Source: Paulinella micropora (lineage: Eukaryota; Cercozoa; Imbricatea; Euglyphida). Taken from it: a DNA stretch of 55,658 nt. The stretch lies in contig BJOX01000208.1 of NCBI GenBank assembly GCA_009731375.1, positions 327,565 to 383,222 of the forward strand. The letters are read 5' to 3'. The position numbers were made by a program, and so were the translations under genes. A model generated the notes under the pieces. That model was not told the origin of the DNA, made no database searches, and was given only the letters and a program-made list of their open reading frames with translations. Numbering within the stretch: the first letter of the stretch is position 1; every line of letters begins with the position of its first letter. Below, one piece after another: positions 11,776 to 22,290 of the stretch.

Positions 11776-12734
11776 GGGCATGTTCGGCTTTGCCCGAATC
11801 AGTTGGTACACGGAAGGGTGTTGAACACACCTACGGATGTCCTGAAGCAGACGGTGCTCTATGAGCCAACGGAATTGATGGCGTGCCGTTTGAGAGCGAT
11901 TGCGGAGGCGGAACACATTGTACGGAAGCAGCTGGAGGCTGCCATGCGCTGCAAGGATGACAGGGAGCATTGTTACAGAAGTTCCGACACGTCGAGTTCA
12001 ACGTGGGGGGCACGGTCTTATTATACGTCCCGAGCGTCCCGGTGGGGGTGTCGGTGAAGTTATATGAAAAGTGGCAGGGACCATATCAGGTGGTGCAGCA
12101 GACAGCAGCGTACAATTACAAAATCCGTCATCAACGGACGAGCAAGAAACAGATTGTACATGTGCGGCGGTTGGTCAAATTCTCACCGTTCTTGTTGGAT
12201 TACGAGACGGACGCGCAGGCGTTGGCGCGTACGGTGAATGACTGGGGCAATCCGACACATTTGCTTACTCGTTCGCAGCGGGCGGAGGAGATTGCGAGGT
12301 TAACGGAACAGCTCTCGTATGAGCGGGAGGAGGAGGTGAAACAGAGGTTGCGGGATGCAATCGCGGAACTGGAAACGGGCTCTCATGAAAGGGCATCAAG
12401 AAGACAATGGCAGGGGGGGAATGACGCGGACAACAAGGAGGAAGTCAAGAAGAGGCAGGAGGAGTCGAGTGGCGCGATAGGGGCGCCACTGCAGGAAGCG
12501 AAGAAGGAGGAGAAAGGAAAGGAGGAGAAGCAAGGGGCGCAGCCGGCCCTTCCGCGGCCACCTCCAGAGGGACAGGACAGGAGCGGGCGGCGGCCACAGG
12601 CGGAGAAGTGGTTGAAGGGCCCGGTCAAGATTGATAACATTCACTGGCGGGTGGGCAAGTTCTACCTGATAGGCCGGCGGCCAGGGAGGTTGCGGACGAC
12701 ACGATGGACGACTTTTACGTCCTGCGGATACTGA
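11776..12734 (+). pseudogene. Integrase C-terminal part of gypsy element
   Basis: Past the 18-bp duplication the reading resumes as NQLVHGRVLNTPTDVLKQ, then shifts frame near 11975 to KLYEKWQGPYQVVQQ and KKQIVHVRRLVKFSPF. This is the beta-barrel DNA-binding part usual at the end of gypsy integrases. A long charged segment follows (QLSYEREEEVKQRLRDAIAE, and a Lys/Glu-rich run), ending near 12734. Confidence 0.8.
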
Positions 12735-13111
12735 AGGTTGGAGGGCGCACAAGGTCAAAGGCGGCGGCGGGCATTGCTCCGGTAATGCAGTTTTGGAGGA
12801 GTGGTGATGAGACGAATTTGGAAAAGGGCCGCCGGGTTAGTCCAGTTTTTTTGGAGAACTGGGAGCAAAAGCGGGAAACATGGGATGTGAGTATCCAGTT
12901 GGACGACAAGGACCACACACCTTATACAGTACAGTCGAGACCCAGGTTGGTCTTAGACATGCCGTTCGACCTCACAGAGGATTGGCGTATCCCCACCGTC
13001 GTATGGGATGAGGTGGAGGAGGCAGGCCTGCCCTTCGAAATTATCGGGGCACCACCGGCAGCGGTGAGGTCGAGGGGGAAGAAGCGTCCCTCGGGGCCGG
13101 AAAAGAAATGA
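12704..13111 (+). pseudogene. C-terminal tail of gypsy polyprotein
   Basis: An overlapping frame runs to a TGA at 13109 and contains MDDFYVLRILKVGGRTR, FLENWEQKRETWDVS and PTVVWDEVEEAGLPFEI. The position is where many plant gypsy elements carry a chromodomain, but I cannot recognise one here. It is probably joined to the preceding block in an intact element. Confidence 0.5.
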
Positions 13112-13200
13112 GAGAGAAAAGAAGATGAGAGCGAGAGAAGGAGATGAAAGAGAGAGAGAGAGAGAGAAGAGGAGAGAGTGAGAGATCGAAGGAGTGAGAC
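13112..13200 (+). other. Polypurine stretch after pol
   Basis: An almost pure A/G run directly follows the last pol frame. A polypurine tract primes plus-strand synthesis and lies just 5' of the 3' LTR in such elements. No clear LTR could be seen after it. Confidence 0.4.
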
Positions 13201-13335
13201 CGGAACCGGGGAGGTGCGCCCGGGGGAAGAGGCTGAGAGAGAAAAGATGATGACCGAGTCCGGGGTGGTGCGTCCGGGGGAAACGGCTGAATGATGCCCA
13301 AGGGTCAATGGATCCATAGGTGTATGGTATACACC

Positions 13336-13680
13336 AATCACGCGCAGGGACGCGATGATATAAGTTTATTTCCGCGCAGGGCGCGATGATATAATTTTAT
13401 TCCGCGCAGGGACGCGATGATACAATTTTATTTCCGCGCAGGGCGCGATGATACAATTTCATTCCGCGCAGGGGCGCGATGATATAATTTTATTCCGCGC
13501 AGGGACGCGATGATACAATTTTATTTCCGCGCAGTGCGCGATGATACAATTTCATTCCGCGCAGGGACGCGATGATATAAATTTATTCCGCGCGGGCCGC
13601 GATGTCTATTTTGTATTCCGCGCAGGGACGCGACGATGTAATTTTGAAATCCGCGCAGGGACGCGATGACAGACCTAAAA
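13336..13680. repeat. 31-bp minisatellite, about 11 units
   Basis: Units of the form TTCCGCGCAGGGACGCGATG followed by ATACAATTTTAT repeat in tandem about 11 times with few changes. Each unit has a GCGC-rich half and an AT-rich half. A single diverged unit occurs again at about 13930. Confidence 0.92.
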
Positions 13681-14040
13681 GGCTTTGAAGGACAATGTGA
13701 TCATGGTCGCCAGGGAGCGAGACCACTAACACAGCAGGATTGATCATCCTTGCCCCAATATATTATATACACCCTCTCAGCCTGCGGTGGCATGACAAGG
13801 GTAAGCGTACGATGTACGAACATAATGGTCGGCATGAATGAATGAAAAGAAGAGAGAACGAGATGAGAAAGGAAAAAGAGAAAGATCAGGGCATCGGGAA
13901 TGATCATCCCTTGAATTATATATGAATTCTTCCACGCGGGGACGCGATGAAGGGCATTGGGACTGAACGGAAATATCTTGTCCGCCAACGAGCGAAACCG
14001 CGGGCTTTATGGGACTGATCACCCCTTTTACTTTATTTAA
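13655..14040 (+). repeat. Imperfect ~280-bp duplication
   Basis: GCCAGGGAGCGAGACC followed by GATCATCCTT at 13709-13751 reappears as GCCAACGAGCGAAACC followed by GATCACCCCTT at 13983-14030. Each follows a GACGCGATGA unit. This suggests an old tandem duplication, possibly of LTR or intergenic sequence. Confidence 0.5.
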
Positions 14041-14344
14041 TTACCGCTATAACGGCGATGTAACGGGAAGATGGGGAATATGGGAACGGGACCCTGGTGG
14101 CGTTGGAAACAGGGGGAGAGGGGATACATGTGAATGGATAGGGACGGCAGTAATAAGGGGTACTCAGGGTCGTTTCAAGCATGAAGTGGTAAAACCGGAG
14201 AATCGCGGCGGGGAGTATCAAAGGCGTTGGATGGGGGCCTTACCTCAACGACGTCTTGAATTATTAATACTTCTAAGCTACGCGACCGGGACTACAGCGT
14301 CACCTGGGGCCATAAGTTGATGCAATGTTCACGATTCGAGCGGA

Positions 14345-14570
14345 TTGGAGATCGGAGGTGGATTGTTTTCAAATTCCCACAAGTTTCGTGGCAATTTTCG
14401 ACGTTCGAGCGGAAGTGGATGGATTAATCAAATTCCCAATAGTTTTGTGGCAATTTTCGACATTCGAGTGGAAGTGGATGGATTGATAAAATTCCCCCTA
14501 GTTTCGTGGCAATTTTTGACGTTCGAGTGGAAGTGGATGGATTGATCAAATTCCCACTAGTTACATGGTA
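14345..14570. repeat. ~59-bp minisatellite, 3.5 units
   Basis: The unit includes CAAATTCCCACTAGTTTCGT, then GGCAATTTTCGACGTTCGAG and TGGAAGTGGATGGATTGAT. Three and a half copies are visible with point differences. Confidence 0.85.
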
Positions 14571-14985
14571 ATTTTTCATGGATTCAGATATTACACGAGA
14601 GGACTTATGCAGGATTATGGTGACGGCAGATATGGGGCAATACATTTTACGTGAGTAGTCTCACGCAAAATTTTTCTTCTGACGCAATAGAAGCGCATCG
14701 GATTTCGAATCTGGGCAATAATGCGGAAACGATGGGCTTGAATCGGACAAACATGGAATTTATCAATAACTATCCGGGGGGTAGTATAGACTCACACTAG
14801 GGGGGGGGGGGNNNNNNNNNNAATTTATCCGAGGGGAAGTGTCCAGTCACAGACCATCTCTCGAGATAATTTTGAGCATATACTTTTATAAATACGAAGA
14901 TTTTACGTACGACTACATTTTTTTAATATGAATATTCATGTGATTTTATATTATATATGAATAGCAATATATTTTGAGTCATAAT
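14571..14985. other. AT-rich sequence with a gap
   Basis: No gene or repeat family was recognised. A poly(G) run ends in a 10-base gap at 14812-14821. Confidence 0.4.
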
Positions 14986-15007
14986 GAGACATTCCAAGTG
15001 TTGACTG

Positions 15008-15042
<35 letters not shown>

Positions 15043-15169
15043 ACGACGACGACGACGATGACGACGACGACGACGACGATGATGATGATGATTATAATGA
15101 TGTTGACGACGACGATAATCGCTTGTTGTTGTTTGGTGTTGTTGTCGTCGTCGTTATCGTCGTCGTCCT

Positions 15170-15202
<33 letters not shown>

Positions 15203-15222
15203 GTTGTTTGTTGTTGTTGTTA

Positions 15223-15281
<59 letters not shown>

Positions 15282-15282
15282 T
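15008..15282. repeat. Trinucleotide repeats (GAT)n, (GAC)n, (GTT)n, (ATT)n
   Basis: Arrays of GAT, GAC, GTC, GTT and ATT follow each other without unique sequence. The final (ATT)n adjoins the SINE. Confidence 0.95.
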
Positions 15283-15453
15283 GGACACCGTGATAGCCAG
15301 TGGTCAAGTTCTACCATCTGGGCCCTGTCGCCAGTTCGATTCCCGTCGGTGCCACCAGTATTTTCATTGAACATACCGGTCCGTCTGGAAGTGTTGGAAC
15401 TGCCCGTGCGGGGGTGTCATTAGAGCCTATCGTCAATTCTTCGTACTCCCCTC
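15283..15453 (+). mobile_element. tRNA-derived SINE, 5' part
   Basis: GGACACCGTGATAGCCAGTGG carries an A-box-like segment, and CCAGTTCGATTCCCG (15331-15345) is a good B box followed by GGTGCCACCA, as in a tRNA 3' end. A tail with CAGTATTTTCATTGAACATA and TGCGGGGGTGTCATTAGAGC follows. The same sequence occurs at 45876-46112 (minus) and at 55559 (plus), so it is a dispersed element transcribed by RNA polymerase III, not a single tRNA gene. (ATT)n flanks it. A long gap cuts this copy. Confidence 0.8.
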
Positions 15454-15884
15454 ANNNNNNNNNNNNNNNNNNNNNNNNNNNNNNNNNNNNNNNNNNNNNN
15501 NNNNNNNNNNNNNNNNNNNNNNNNNNNNNNNNNNNNNNNNNNNNNNNNNNNNNNNNNNNNNNNNNNNNNNNNNNNNNNNNNNNNNNNNNNNNNNNNNNNN
15601 NNNNNNNNNNNNNNNNNNNNNNNNNNNNNNNNNNNNNNNNNNNNNNNNNNNNNNNNNNNNNNNNNNNNNNNNNNNNNNNNNNNNNNNNNNNNNNNNNNNN
15701 NNNNNNNNNNNNNNNNNNNNNNNNNNNNNNNNNNNNNNNNNNNNNNNNNNNNNNNNNNNNNNNNNNNNNNNNNNNNNNNNNNNNNNNNNNNNNNNNNNNN
15801 NNNNNNNNNNNNNNNNNNNNNNNNNNNNNNNNNNNNNNNNNNNNNNNNNNNNNNNNNNNNNNNNNNNNNNNNNNNNNNNNNNNN
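15454..15884. other. Assembly gap (431 N)
   Basis: The bases on both sides are nearly the same: GGGGGTGTCATTAGAGC through CGTACTCCCCTCA occurs just before and just after the gap. Either two SINE copies flank it or the gap is an artefact of joining overlapping ends. Confidence 0.9.
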
Positions 15885-15990
15885 TGCGGGGGTGTCATTA
15901 GAGCTTATCGTCAATTCTTCGTACTCCCCTCACGGGTGAGACGATGGAGGCGCATGTGCAGAAATGCATCAGCCATTGACAGAGAAGCAC

Positions 15991-15995
<5 letters not shown>
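15885..15995 (+). mobile_element. tRNA-derived SINE, 3' part
   Basis: TGCGGGGGTGTCATTAGAGC continues through ACGGGTGAGACGATGGAGGC and GCATCAGCCATTGACAGAGA to AGCACTATT, where an (ATT)n tail begins. It matches the 3' part of the copy at 45876-46112. Confidence 0.8.
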
Positions 15996-16059
<64 letters not shown>

Positions 16060-16366
16060 TGTTGTTGTTGTTGTTGTTGTTGTCGTCGTCGTCGTCGTCG
16101 TTGACGTTGTTGTTGTCGTTGTTATTGTTGTTGTTGTTGGTTTGTTGTTCTGCCTAACTTCATTTGAGGTGCAACATGTATGATTCGGAGTACAATCACT
16201 CATGATAAACAAAGAAGCATTTAAGGTAAAAGTACAAATATGTATTCATACATTGTCACAAAGGAAACAAAACGGACCCATTGCATATCAAACACTTATT
16301 CCAATCAACTTAACATATATATAAAATAATAATACTTAAAAGTGAAAAANNNNNNNNNNNNNNNNN

Positions 16367-16457
<91 letters not shown>

Positions 16458-16656
16458 AACAAACAAACAAACAAACAAACAAAATTTGAGTGAGGCAAGC
16501 GCAGCTCGGCTGCCATTATACACACATATTCCTGTACTTCACACACATTACATCAATTATTGTGGATCTCAAAAAAAAAAAAAAAAAAAAAAATCCGACA
16601 CTGTCAACAAGGAGTAAATGCAAATCAAAAGTTTTCTCCGTTGACACTGACTGAGC

Positions 16657-16726
<70 letters not shown>

Positions 16727-16819
16727 CATATATATAGTGGATATCTTAGCAACAACACTATCTACACCTTCGGACTTTTTGAAAAATTTCTATTGACAGT
16801 TGAGATGTAACTCTCAGCA

Positions 16820-16880
<61 letters not shown>
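15990..16880. repeat. (ATT)n, (GTT)n, poly(A), (CT)n arrays
   Basis: (ATT)n and (GTT)n fill 15990-16145. AT-rich sequence follows to a 16-base gap at 16350-16366, poly(A) to 16455, (ACAA)n, a second poly(A) at 16570-16591, and two (CT)n arrays at 16660-16713 and 16824-16886. No gene is seen. Confidence 0.9.
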
Positions 16881-16886
<6 letters not shown>

Positions 16887-16888
<2 letters not shown>

Positions 16889-17640
16889 GGGCATCCACAA
16901 GGCAACACAAATCAACTTTCAAAGCATCACTCTCGGTCCACGTGGACGGATACACCAAGCGTGAGGCACCTCATTTGCAAGCCTTTGCCCCGGACCTGTG
17001 CAACGATAACCCGACAGTATGGCCATCCCACAACTAATATTCCGGACACCTTGATATGGCCAAAACAGTCACCTTTGAACTTACTGTTCTTAGCCAATGC
17101 CGATGATGCAGAGATGATTATCGGTCACCTCCACAAAATGTACAAAATGTGGTCAGGTTACCGATAAAACTACATGCGGCGCGCCAAATTTGACGTCTTT
17201 TGCGGATGATGAGCACGTCATCTGAACGAGCCCTGACCCTGAGAGCTTTCCAACGAGACCATCAACACTGTCATAATCACGAATCTTGCTGGAGAACGAT
17301 GAGGTCAACGGTAGATTTTATCGGGTCACCTTCACAAAATGTGGTCAGGCCACCGATAAAACTACATATGCGGCGCGCCAAATTTAACGTGTTTTGCGGG
17401 CCGCCCGCGAAACACGTCAAATTTGTGGCTAGCTGCATAATATACTAATATTGCCTCTTGCATTTCCTGAGTGATATCGAGCAAGAAAGTTGAGTTCAAC
17501 GTGGGTGGATTTAGGCGTATGAATGCTCCAAGTGAGCAACAATCAAAACAATACAGTAACTCCGAATGGACGAGTTAGGTGATTTTGACCCTCTGCACCA
17601 TCAGATTCGAGGGCAAGTGACATATCATTATGTCACACAT
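16887..17640. other. Unique block with a ~75-bp direct repeat
   Basis: CACAAAATG..GTGGTCAGG, then ACCGATAAAACTACAT and GCGGCGCGCCAAATTT, ending in TTTTGCGG, occurs at 17131-17206 and again at 17332-17399. Short frames exist on both strands, none recognised. The block could be a decayed transposon. Confidence 0.6.
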
Positions 17641-17695
17641 CACAATGTTACATATCCCCCCCCCCCCCCCCCCCCCCCCCCCCNNNNNNNNNNGC
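17641..17695. repeat. Poly(C) run and 10-base gap
   Basis: ATATCC followed by about 28 C and then N. The assembly breaks at the homopolymer. Confidence 0.9.
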
Positions 17696-17907
17696 GGCGC
17701 AAGGGAAAAACGTGTCACCGATACTTCTAAAATATGATTAAAGATATGCAACGAACTTCGAAAAACTGTTACTAAAGATATGCAACAACCCCTGAGTGGA
17801 CACAGGGAGTGTGAACGTGAAATATACAACAATAACAATAGTAACAATAATAATAGTAATAATGATGAGAATAATAATAATCAGCACAAAAAGTAAGAAG
17901 AACAAGC

Positions 17908-18204
17908 ATGACAAATGAGACAGATGTCTCAAGCATCTGTTTCTACTTAGTAACAACGATTCTGTTCCCTTCCCCATATGCACGCTCCATCCGAGTTAAT
18001 GTGCATCATAAGAAATGTGAGACGTTCCTAAATTCTTTAAAAGCCATGAACAACGACTTCAAGCGCTTTGATCCCAGCCAAGATTTGCAACCTGTGCCAT
18101 TTGTCATTAGAAAGGAGAGCTTTCACATGAGCCACCGCACAAGCGGCAAAAAGAATAACTGGTTGAGAACGAAGCGTTTGAAGCCATGGTTTCTTTGTAA
18201 GTAA
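17908..18204 (+). CDS. Possible exon, unknown protein
   Basis: An open frame of 98 codons from ATG at 17908 has unbiased composition, including VNVHHKKCETFLNSLKAMN, DFKRFDPSQDLQPVPFVI and RTSGKKNNWLRTKRLKPW. It is outside any simple repeat. Near its end the sequence TTTCTTTGTAAGTAAGACC contains a strong donor (GTAAGT), so the coding part may leave into an intron before the apparent stop. No family is recognised. It runs opposite to the receiver-domain gene whose last exon ends at 18359, so it would be a convergent neighbour. Confidence 0.35.
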   Translation: MTNETDVSSICFYLVTTILFPSPYARSIRVNVHHKKCETFLNSLKAMNNDFKRFDPSQDLQPVPFVIRKESFHMSHRTSGKKNNWLRTKRLKPWFLCK

Positions 18205-18239
18205 GACCTAGGAACTCTATGGGGACGCCCACAGGCTAG

Positions 18240-18289
<50 letters not shown>

Positions 18290-18358
18290 GCTGTTGTTGT
18301 TGTTATTGTAGTTTTGGATTGGGTTGTGTTATTTGTGCAGATATTCAAGGATGTGTTC

Positions 18359-18504
18359 TTATTTCACGTGGAATTTCACGTTCCCGCCTGGACTAGGACT
18401 TGGCGGACCAGGACTTAGCGAGGTGTCGCGCACCAAAGCCGGGCTGTCCTGAGTGTCCGGTACAGGTAGCCCGGCCTCCACATCACGTGGGTCGTGTTGA
18501 CCCT
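18359..18504 (-). CDS. Last exon of receiver-domain gene
   Basis: On the minus strand an acceptor (ATTGTGCAG) is followed by a frame reading GQHDPRDVEAGLPVPDTQDS, then PALVRDTSLSPGPPSPSPGG and NVKFHVK, ended by TAA at 18359-18361. It begins with the last two bases of a codon, which exactly completes the single G left by the exon at 18712-18795 (giving Glu). The Pro/Ser-rich composition suggests a disordered C-terminus. No family is recognised. I assign it to the receiver gene because it is the next exon in line on the same strand; one or more exons between it and 22164 are not fully resolved. Confidence 0.65.
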
Positions 18505-18711
18505 CTGCACAATTGCAACGAGAGGAGAAAAAATAGATATAATAAAGGAAGTAAATAAAATAAAGAACATACATGAAATAAATAAATAAATAAATAAATA
18601 TATAAATAAATAAATAAAATAAATAAATAAACCAAATCAAACCAAACCAACCAAGCAACCAAGCAACCAAGCAACCAAGCAACCACATAAACAAATAAAC
18701 AAAAGGGAAAC

Positions 18712-18795
18712 CTGCTTTAAGATCGCTGAGGTGCTGCTGTTGCTTGAACCAAGAGAAATTCCATGGCACCCCTGCTTTACTCTTTGCCGTCACAA
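18712..18795 (-). CDS. Penultimate exon of receiver-domain gene
   Basis: The minus strand reads TTGCTTGTAG as acceptor, then VTAKSKAGVPWNFSWF and KQQQHLSDLKA, and a donor AAAGCAG/GTTTCC. It enters in phase 1 and leaves in phase 1, matching the last exon. Other frames hit stops. A degenerate copy with its own good acceptor lies upstream at 18978-19065. The intron to the last exon is filled with (TTTA)n and (TTGG)n-like repeats. Function unknown. Confidence 0.65.
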
Positions 18796-18929
18796 CTACA
18801 AGCAAGTAAGCAAAGTAAGCAAGTAAGAAAAGTAAGCAAGTAAGCAAGTAAGCAAGTAAGCAAGTAAGTAAGCAAGTAAGTAAGCAAGTAAGTAAGCAAG
18901 TAAGTAAGCAAGCAAGTAAGTAAGTAAGC

Positions 18930-18976
<47 letters not shown>

Positions 18977-18977
18977 C

Positions 18978-19065
18978 CCAAAGTGGCACGAGAAATTTCA
19001 TGGCGCCCCTGCGCTACTCTTCGCGGTCATGACTGAAACGACAGGAAAATGCGCTTTTCAGACTG
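18978..19065 (-). repeat. 5' partial copy of exon 18712-18795
   Basis: TTTTCCTGTCGTTTCAG is a strong acceptor, followed by TCATGACCGCGAAGAGTAGC and GCAGGGGCGCCATGAAATTT, clearly related to the start of the authentic exon. It then runs into (CTTA)n. A TGA in the frame means it could not be used as coding exon. It keeps the acceptor and lacks the 3' end. Confidence 0.65.
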
Positions 19066-19211
19066 CAGGTAGGTAGGTAGGTAGGTAGGTAGGTAGGTCG
19101 ATAGATAGATAGATAGATAGATAGCTAGATAGATAGATGGATGGATAGATAGGCTGATCGATTCAATACCAGACTTAAGATAGAGAGAGAGAAAGAGAGA
19201 GAGAAAGAAAG

Positions 19212-19339
<128 letters not shown>

Positions 19340-19345
19340 CGAAAC

Positions 19346-19868
19346 AAAAGAAACAGAAACATAACAATAGACAACAACAGAGGCAGCGACAAATACAAAA
19401 AGCAAACAAAAACAAACAAACACAAAGCCAGACAGGGGCAAGGAAGACGATACTGAACTAGAAGGCAAGAGCGGAAAGCGCCAGCAGAGGTAAGACATAA
19501 CTAACAAAAGGCGCAAGTGAGATCAATTGACAGTCAGTGAGACAGCCCTTAAGGAAACTGCAGCACCTAACGCAATTCACTCGCACCCGGAGGCTGTCGT
19601 AGCCAGGAGGGTGGTGTGCAGAGCGTAGTAAGGCTCGACGTGGCGTACTCGCGACGCGATTATGCCGAGTGCTGCAGTATCCATAAGGACCAGCCCAAGC
19701 CTGGCAACCTCATAGACATGCAGCCTCAAGCTAGTCGATCCAAAGCACTCCGCACCCCACCCCCCTCATAGACCAGAAGAAATTCCAAAAGCCACAACCA
19801 TAAACATACAGTTGTGCCACACATGAACTAGACCAAACCTAACAGGCAGCAGCAAGTAAGAAAAACAA
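19346..19868. other. Non-repetitive block, coding status unclear
   Basis: Between poly(A) and a 10-base gap (19869-19878) there is ordinary-looking sequence. On the minus strand GATACTGCAG at about 19670 could be an acceptor. The exon missing between 20444 and 18795 might be here, but I cannot fix its frame. Confidence 0.3.
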
Positions 19869-19889
19869 NNNNNNNNNNAATTGGCAATC

Positions 19890-20440
19890 GTATGTATGTA
19901 TGTATGTATTGTATGTATTGTATGTATGTAATTTATGTATGTAATGTATGTATGTAATGTATGTATGTATGTATGTATGTATGTATGTATGTATGGCATG
20001 TATGTGCATGTATGTATGTATGTCTGTATATATATATGTATATATATGTATATATATATATACCTTCGTGTCTAGGTTGGTAAAACTTAAGCATAACTCA
20101 CTTTCTCACTCTCTCTCTCTCTTTCTCCCCCCCCCCCCCCCCCCCCCCANNNNNNNNNNAAACACGCACATTTGTATGTATGTATTTACCTTAGTGTCCA
20201 CATGCTTGAAGTTAAGCTCAACTGAGTTGGCAGCGCTATACATACATATAGTACATACATTACATGTAGATACATATAGTACATACATTACATATATGAT
20301 TTGTAGTACATAAATTACATACATTACGTACATCACATACATTACGTACATTACATACATTTACATACATTTACGTACATTTACGTGTATTACATTACAT
20401 TATATTACATTACATACATACATACATACATACATGTACA
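19890..20440. repeat. (TATG)n, (TA)n, poly(C) and ACAT-type repeats
   Basis: (TATG)n at 19890-20015, (TA)n to 20062, a poly(C) run with a 10-base gap at 20127-20159, and degenerate ACAT/ATTAC repeats to 20440. Confidence 0.9.
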
Positions 20441-20443
20441 TAC

Positions 20444-20691
20444 CTCATTTGTCCCGTAGGGGTAGAAGAGAAGGAAGAAGGTAAAGAGGAAGAGAAGGAA
20501 GAAGGTAACGAGGAAGAGATGGAGGATTGGCCCGGAGAAGGAGAAGGGTGAGATGATGATAATGATGATGACGACGATGATGACGATGATGATGATGACG
20601 ATGATGCTGATGATGATGCTGATGATGACGATGATGATGATTGTTGTTGTTGTTGTTGTTGTTGCTGTTGTTGTTGTTGTTGTTTGTTGGC
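20444..20691 (-). CDS. Poly-Gln/poly-Ser exon of receiver-domain gene
   Basis: The minus strand carries an acceptor-like GGAGCCAG, then a frame of about 11 Gln, about 25 Ser with a few Ala, and then SHPSPSPGQSSISSSLPSSF followed by SSTPTGQM, ending at a strong donor ATGAG/GTATGT. The trinucleotide tract is therefore probably translated. The tail beyond the repeats looks like real coding sequence. The acceptor is not certain, since the nearest one does not match the phase of the exon at 22164. Homopolymeric Gln/Ser tracts suggest a disordered, length-variable segment. Confidence 0.5.
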
Positions 20692-20719
20692 CTGGCTCCG
20701 ACGTTCAGCACTAAGTCAT

Positions 20720-20742
<23 letters not shown>

Positions 20743-20753
<11 letters not shown>

Positions 20754-20792
20754 TGTTTGGTCTATCAGCTCTGCATATCCGAAGACATAGGC
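20743..20792 (-). repeat. Exon-like fragment related to 29432-29466
   Basis: The minus strand reads CCTATGTCTTCGGATATGCA, then GAGCTGATAGACCAAACATA. A diverged copy occurs at 29432-29466. The two differ by three bases, so a frame is kept (CLRICRADRPNI versus CLRICNVADTPNI). It is flanked by GATA repeats on both sides with no clear splice site. Confidence 0.45.
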
Positions 20793-20838
<46 letters not shown>

Positions 20839-20851
20839 GTAGGTAGATAGG

Positions 20852-20883
<32 letters not shown>

Positions 20884-20884
<1 letters not shown>

Positions 20885-21250
20885 GAGATACTAATGTCAG
20901 CAAAAAGGAGCTTCTGATTTCGTCAACCAAGGAAGTCTGTGGGTAAAGTATAACCCGATGCCCAGCTAAGCCGTGATTTTTGCACGGAAGGGACTGATAC
21001 AGGCGATACCAAACCTCCCTAGTACCAGGCGGGGCCAGGGCTCGTTCCATAAGCGCCCCTTGCAGAACGAGCTCCCACCTCCATTACAGAGGACCCAGTA
21101 AGCAGATGGAGTTTCGAGACTGTTCGACAGTCTAGTATAAACCGACAGAGCACTGTGGGTTTTATTCCGGGCTCAACAAGCGAGAAAGGGCACCCTGAGG
21201 GAACAGGATTGTGCTTCCCGTCGCTATTTCGGCATGTGACTTAAAGGCGA
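20884..21250 (-). mobile_element. Dispersed repeat family 2, minus copy
   Basis: This ~370-bp sequence is repeated at 34424-34812 and, cut by a gap, at 26338-26518. Read on the minus strand it contains AAGTCACATGCCGAAATAGC, CCCGGAATAAAACCCACAG and TTGACGAAATCAGAAGCTCC, and ends GACATTAGTATCTCATCTATC in the (ATCT)n array. No long frame is seen. The constant 3' end with an (ATCT)n tail suggests a retroposed element such as the 3' part of a LINE or a SINE. Confidence 0.75.
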
Positions 21251-21348
21251 GATAGATAGATAGATAGATAGATAGATAGGTAGGTAGATAGGTATGTAGG
21301 TACATAGTTGGGTAGGTAGGTAGGTAGGTAGGTAGATAGATAGAAAGA

Positions 21349-21379
<31 letters not shown>

Positions 21380-21715
21380 GTAGATAGATAGATAGAAATA
21401 TAGATAGATAGACAGATCCATCCATCCATCCATCTACCTCTACCTACCTACCTACCTACCTATCTACCTACCTACCTACCTATCTACCTACCTACCTACC
21501 TATCTACCTATCGACCTATCGACCTATCAATGGATCGATGGATCGATGGATGGATCGATGGATGGATGGATCGATCGATGGTCCATCGATCGATTGATGG
21601 ATCGATCGAATAGATGGATCGATTGAATGGATCGGTCGATCGAATCGAATCGAATCGAATCATCGATCGATCGATCGATCGAATCGAATCGAATCATCCA
21701 TCCATCCATCCATCC

Positions 21716-21808
<93 letters not shown>

Positions 21809-21853
21809 CCTACCTACCTACCTACCTACCTACCTACCTATCTACCTATCTAC

Positions 21854-21934
<81 letters not shown>

Positions 21935-21973
21935 AATCTCGATCTATCTTATCTATCTTATCTATCTATCTCG

Positions 21974-22087
<114 letters not shown>

Positions 22088-22096
22088 ATCTATCTA

Positions 22097-22159
<63 letters not shown>

Positions 22160-22163
22160 AAAC

Positions 22164-22249
22164 CTTCTGCTTCGTTGATACTTCATCGTCGGGAATGCGT
22201 TTTTGATAGCGTTGGATATGGAACTCCTACTGGAAGTGCTGTCTACGTC
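22164..22249 (-). CDS. Exon H of receiver-domain gene
   Basis: The minus strand has acceptor TATGTCTAG, then DVDSTSSRSSISNAIKNAF and PTMKYQRSR, and donor AGCAGAAG/GTTTAT. It starts in phase 0, matching the end of exon G (24202-24273), and leaves in phase 2. Five direct partial copies lie upstream at 22290-23115, all beginning at the same acceptor and ending at ATCAAAAAT, where the repeat begins; one inverted copy lies at 22503-22559. The Ser-rich start suggests a linker after the receiver domain. Confidence 0.7.
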
Positions 22250-22255
22250 CTAGAC

Positions 22256-22285
<30 letters not shown>

Positions 22286-22290
<5 letters not shown>

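Noticed and set aside
700-14600. LTR pair around the gypsy element
   Set aside because: By eye no shared terminal sequence was found between the left flank and the region after the polypurine stretch, and no primer-binding site was recognised. A self-alignment would be decisive.
15283-15360. Functional tRNA gene
   Set aside because: The head has a B box but no complete cloverleaf, is followed by a conserved non-tRNA tail, and recurs at three loci, as a SINE does.
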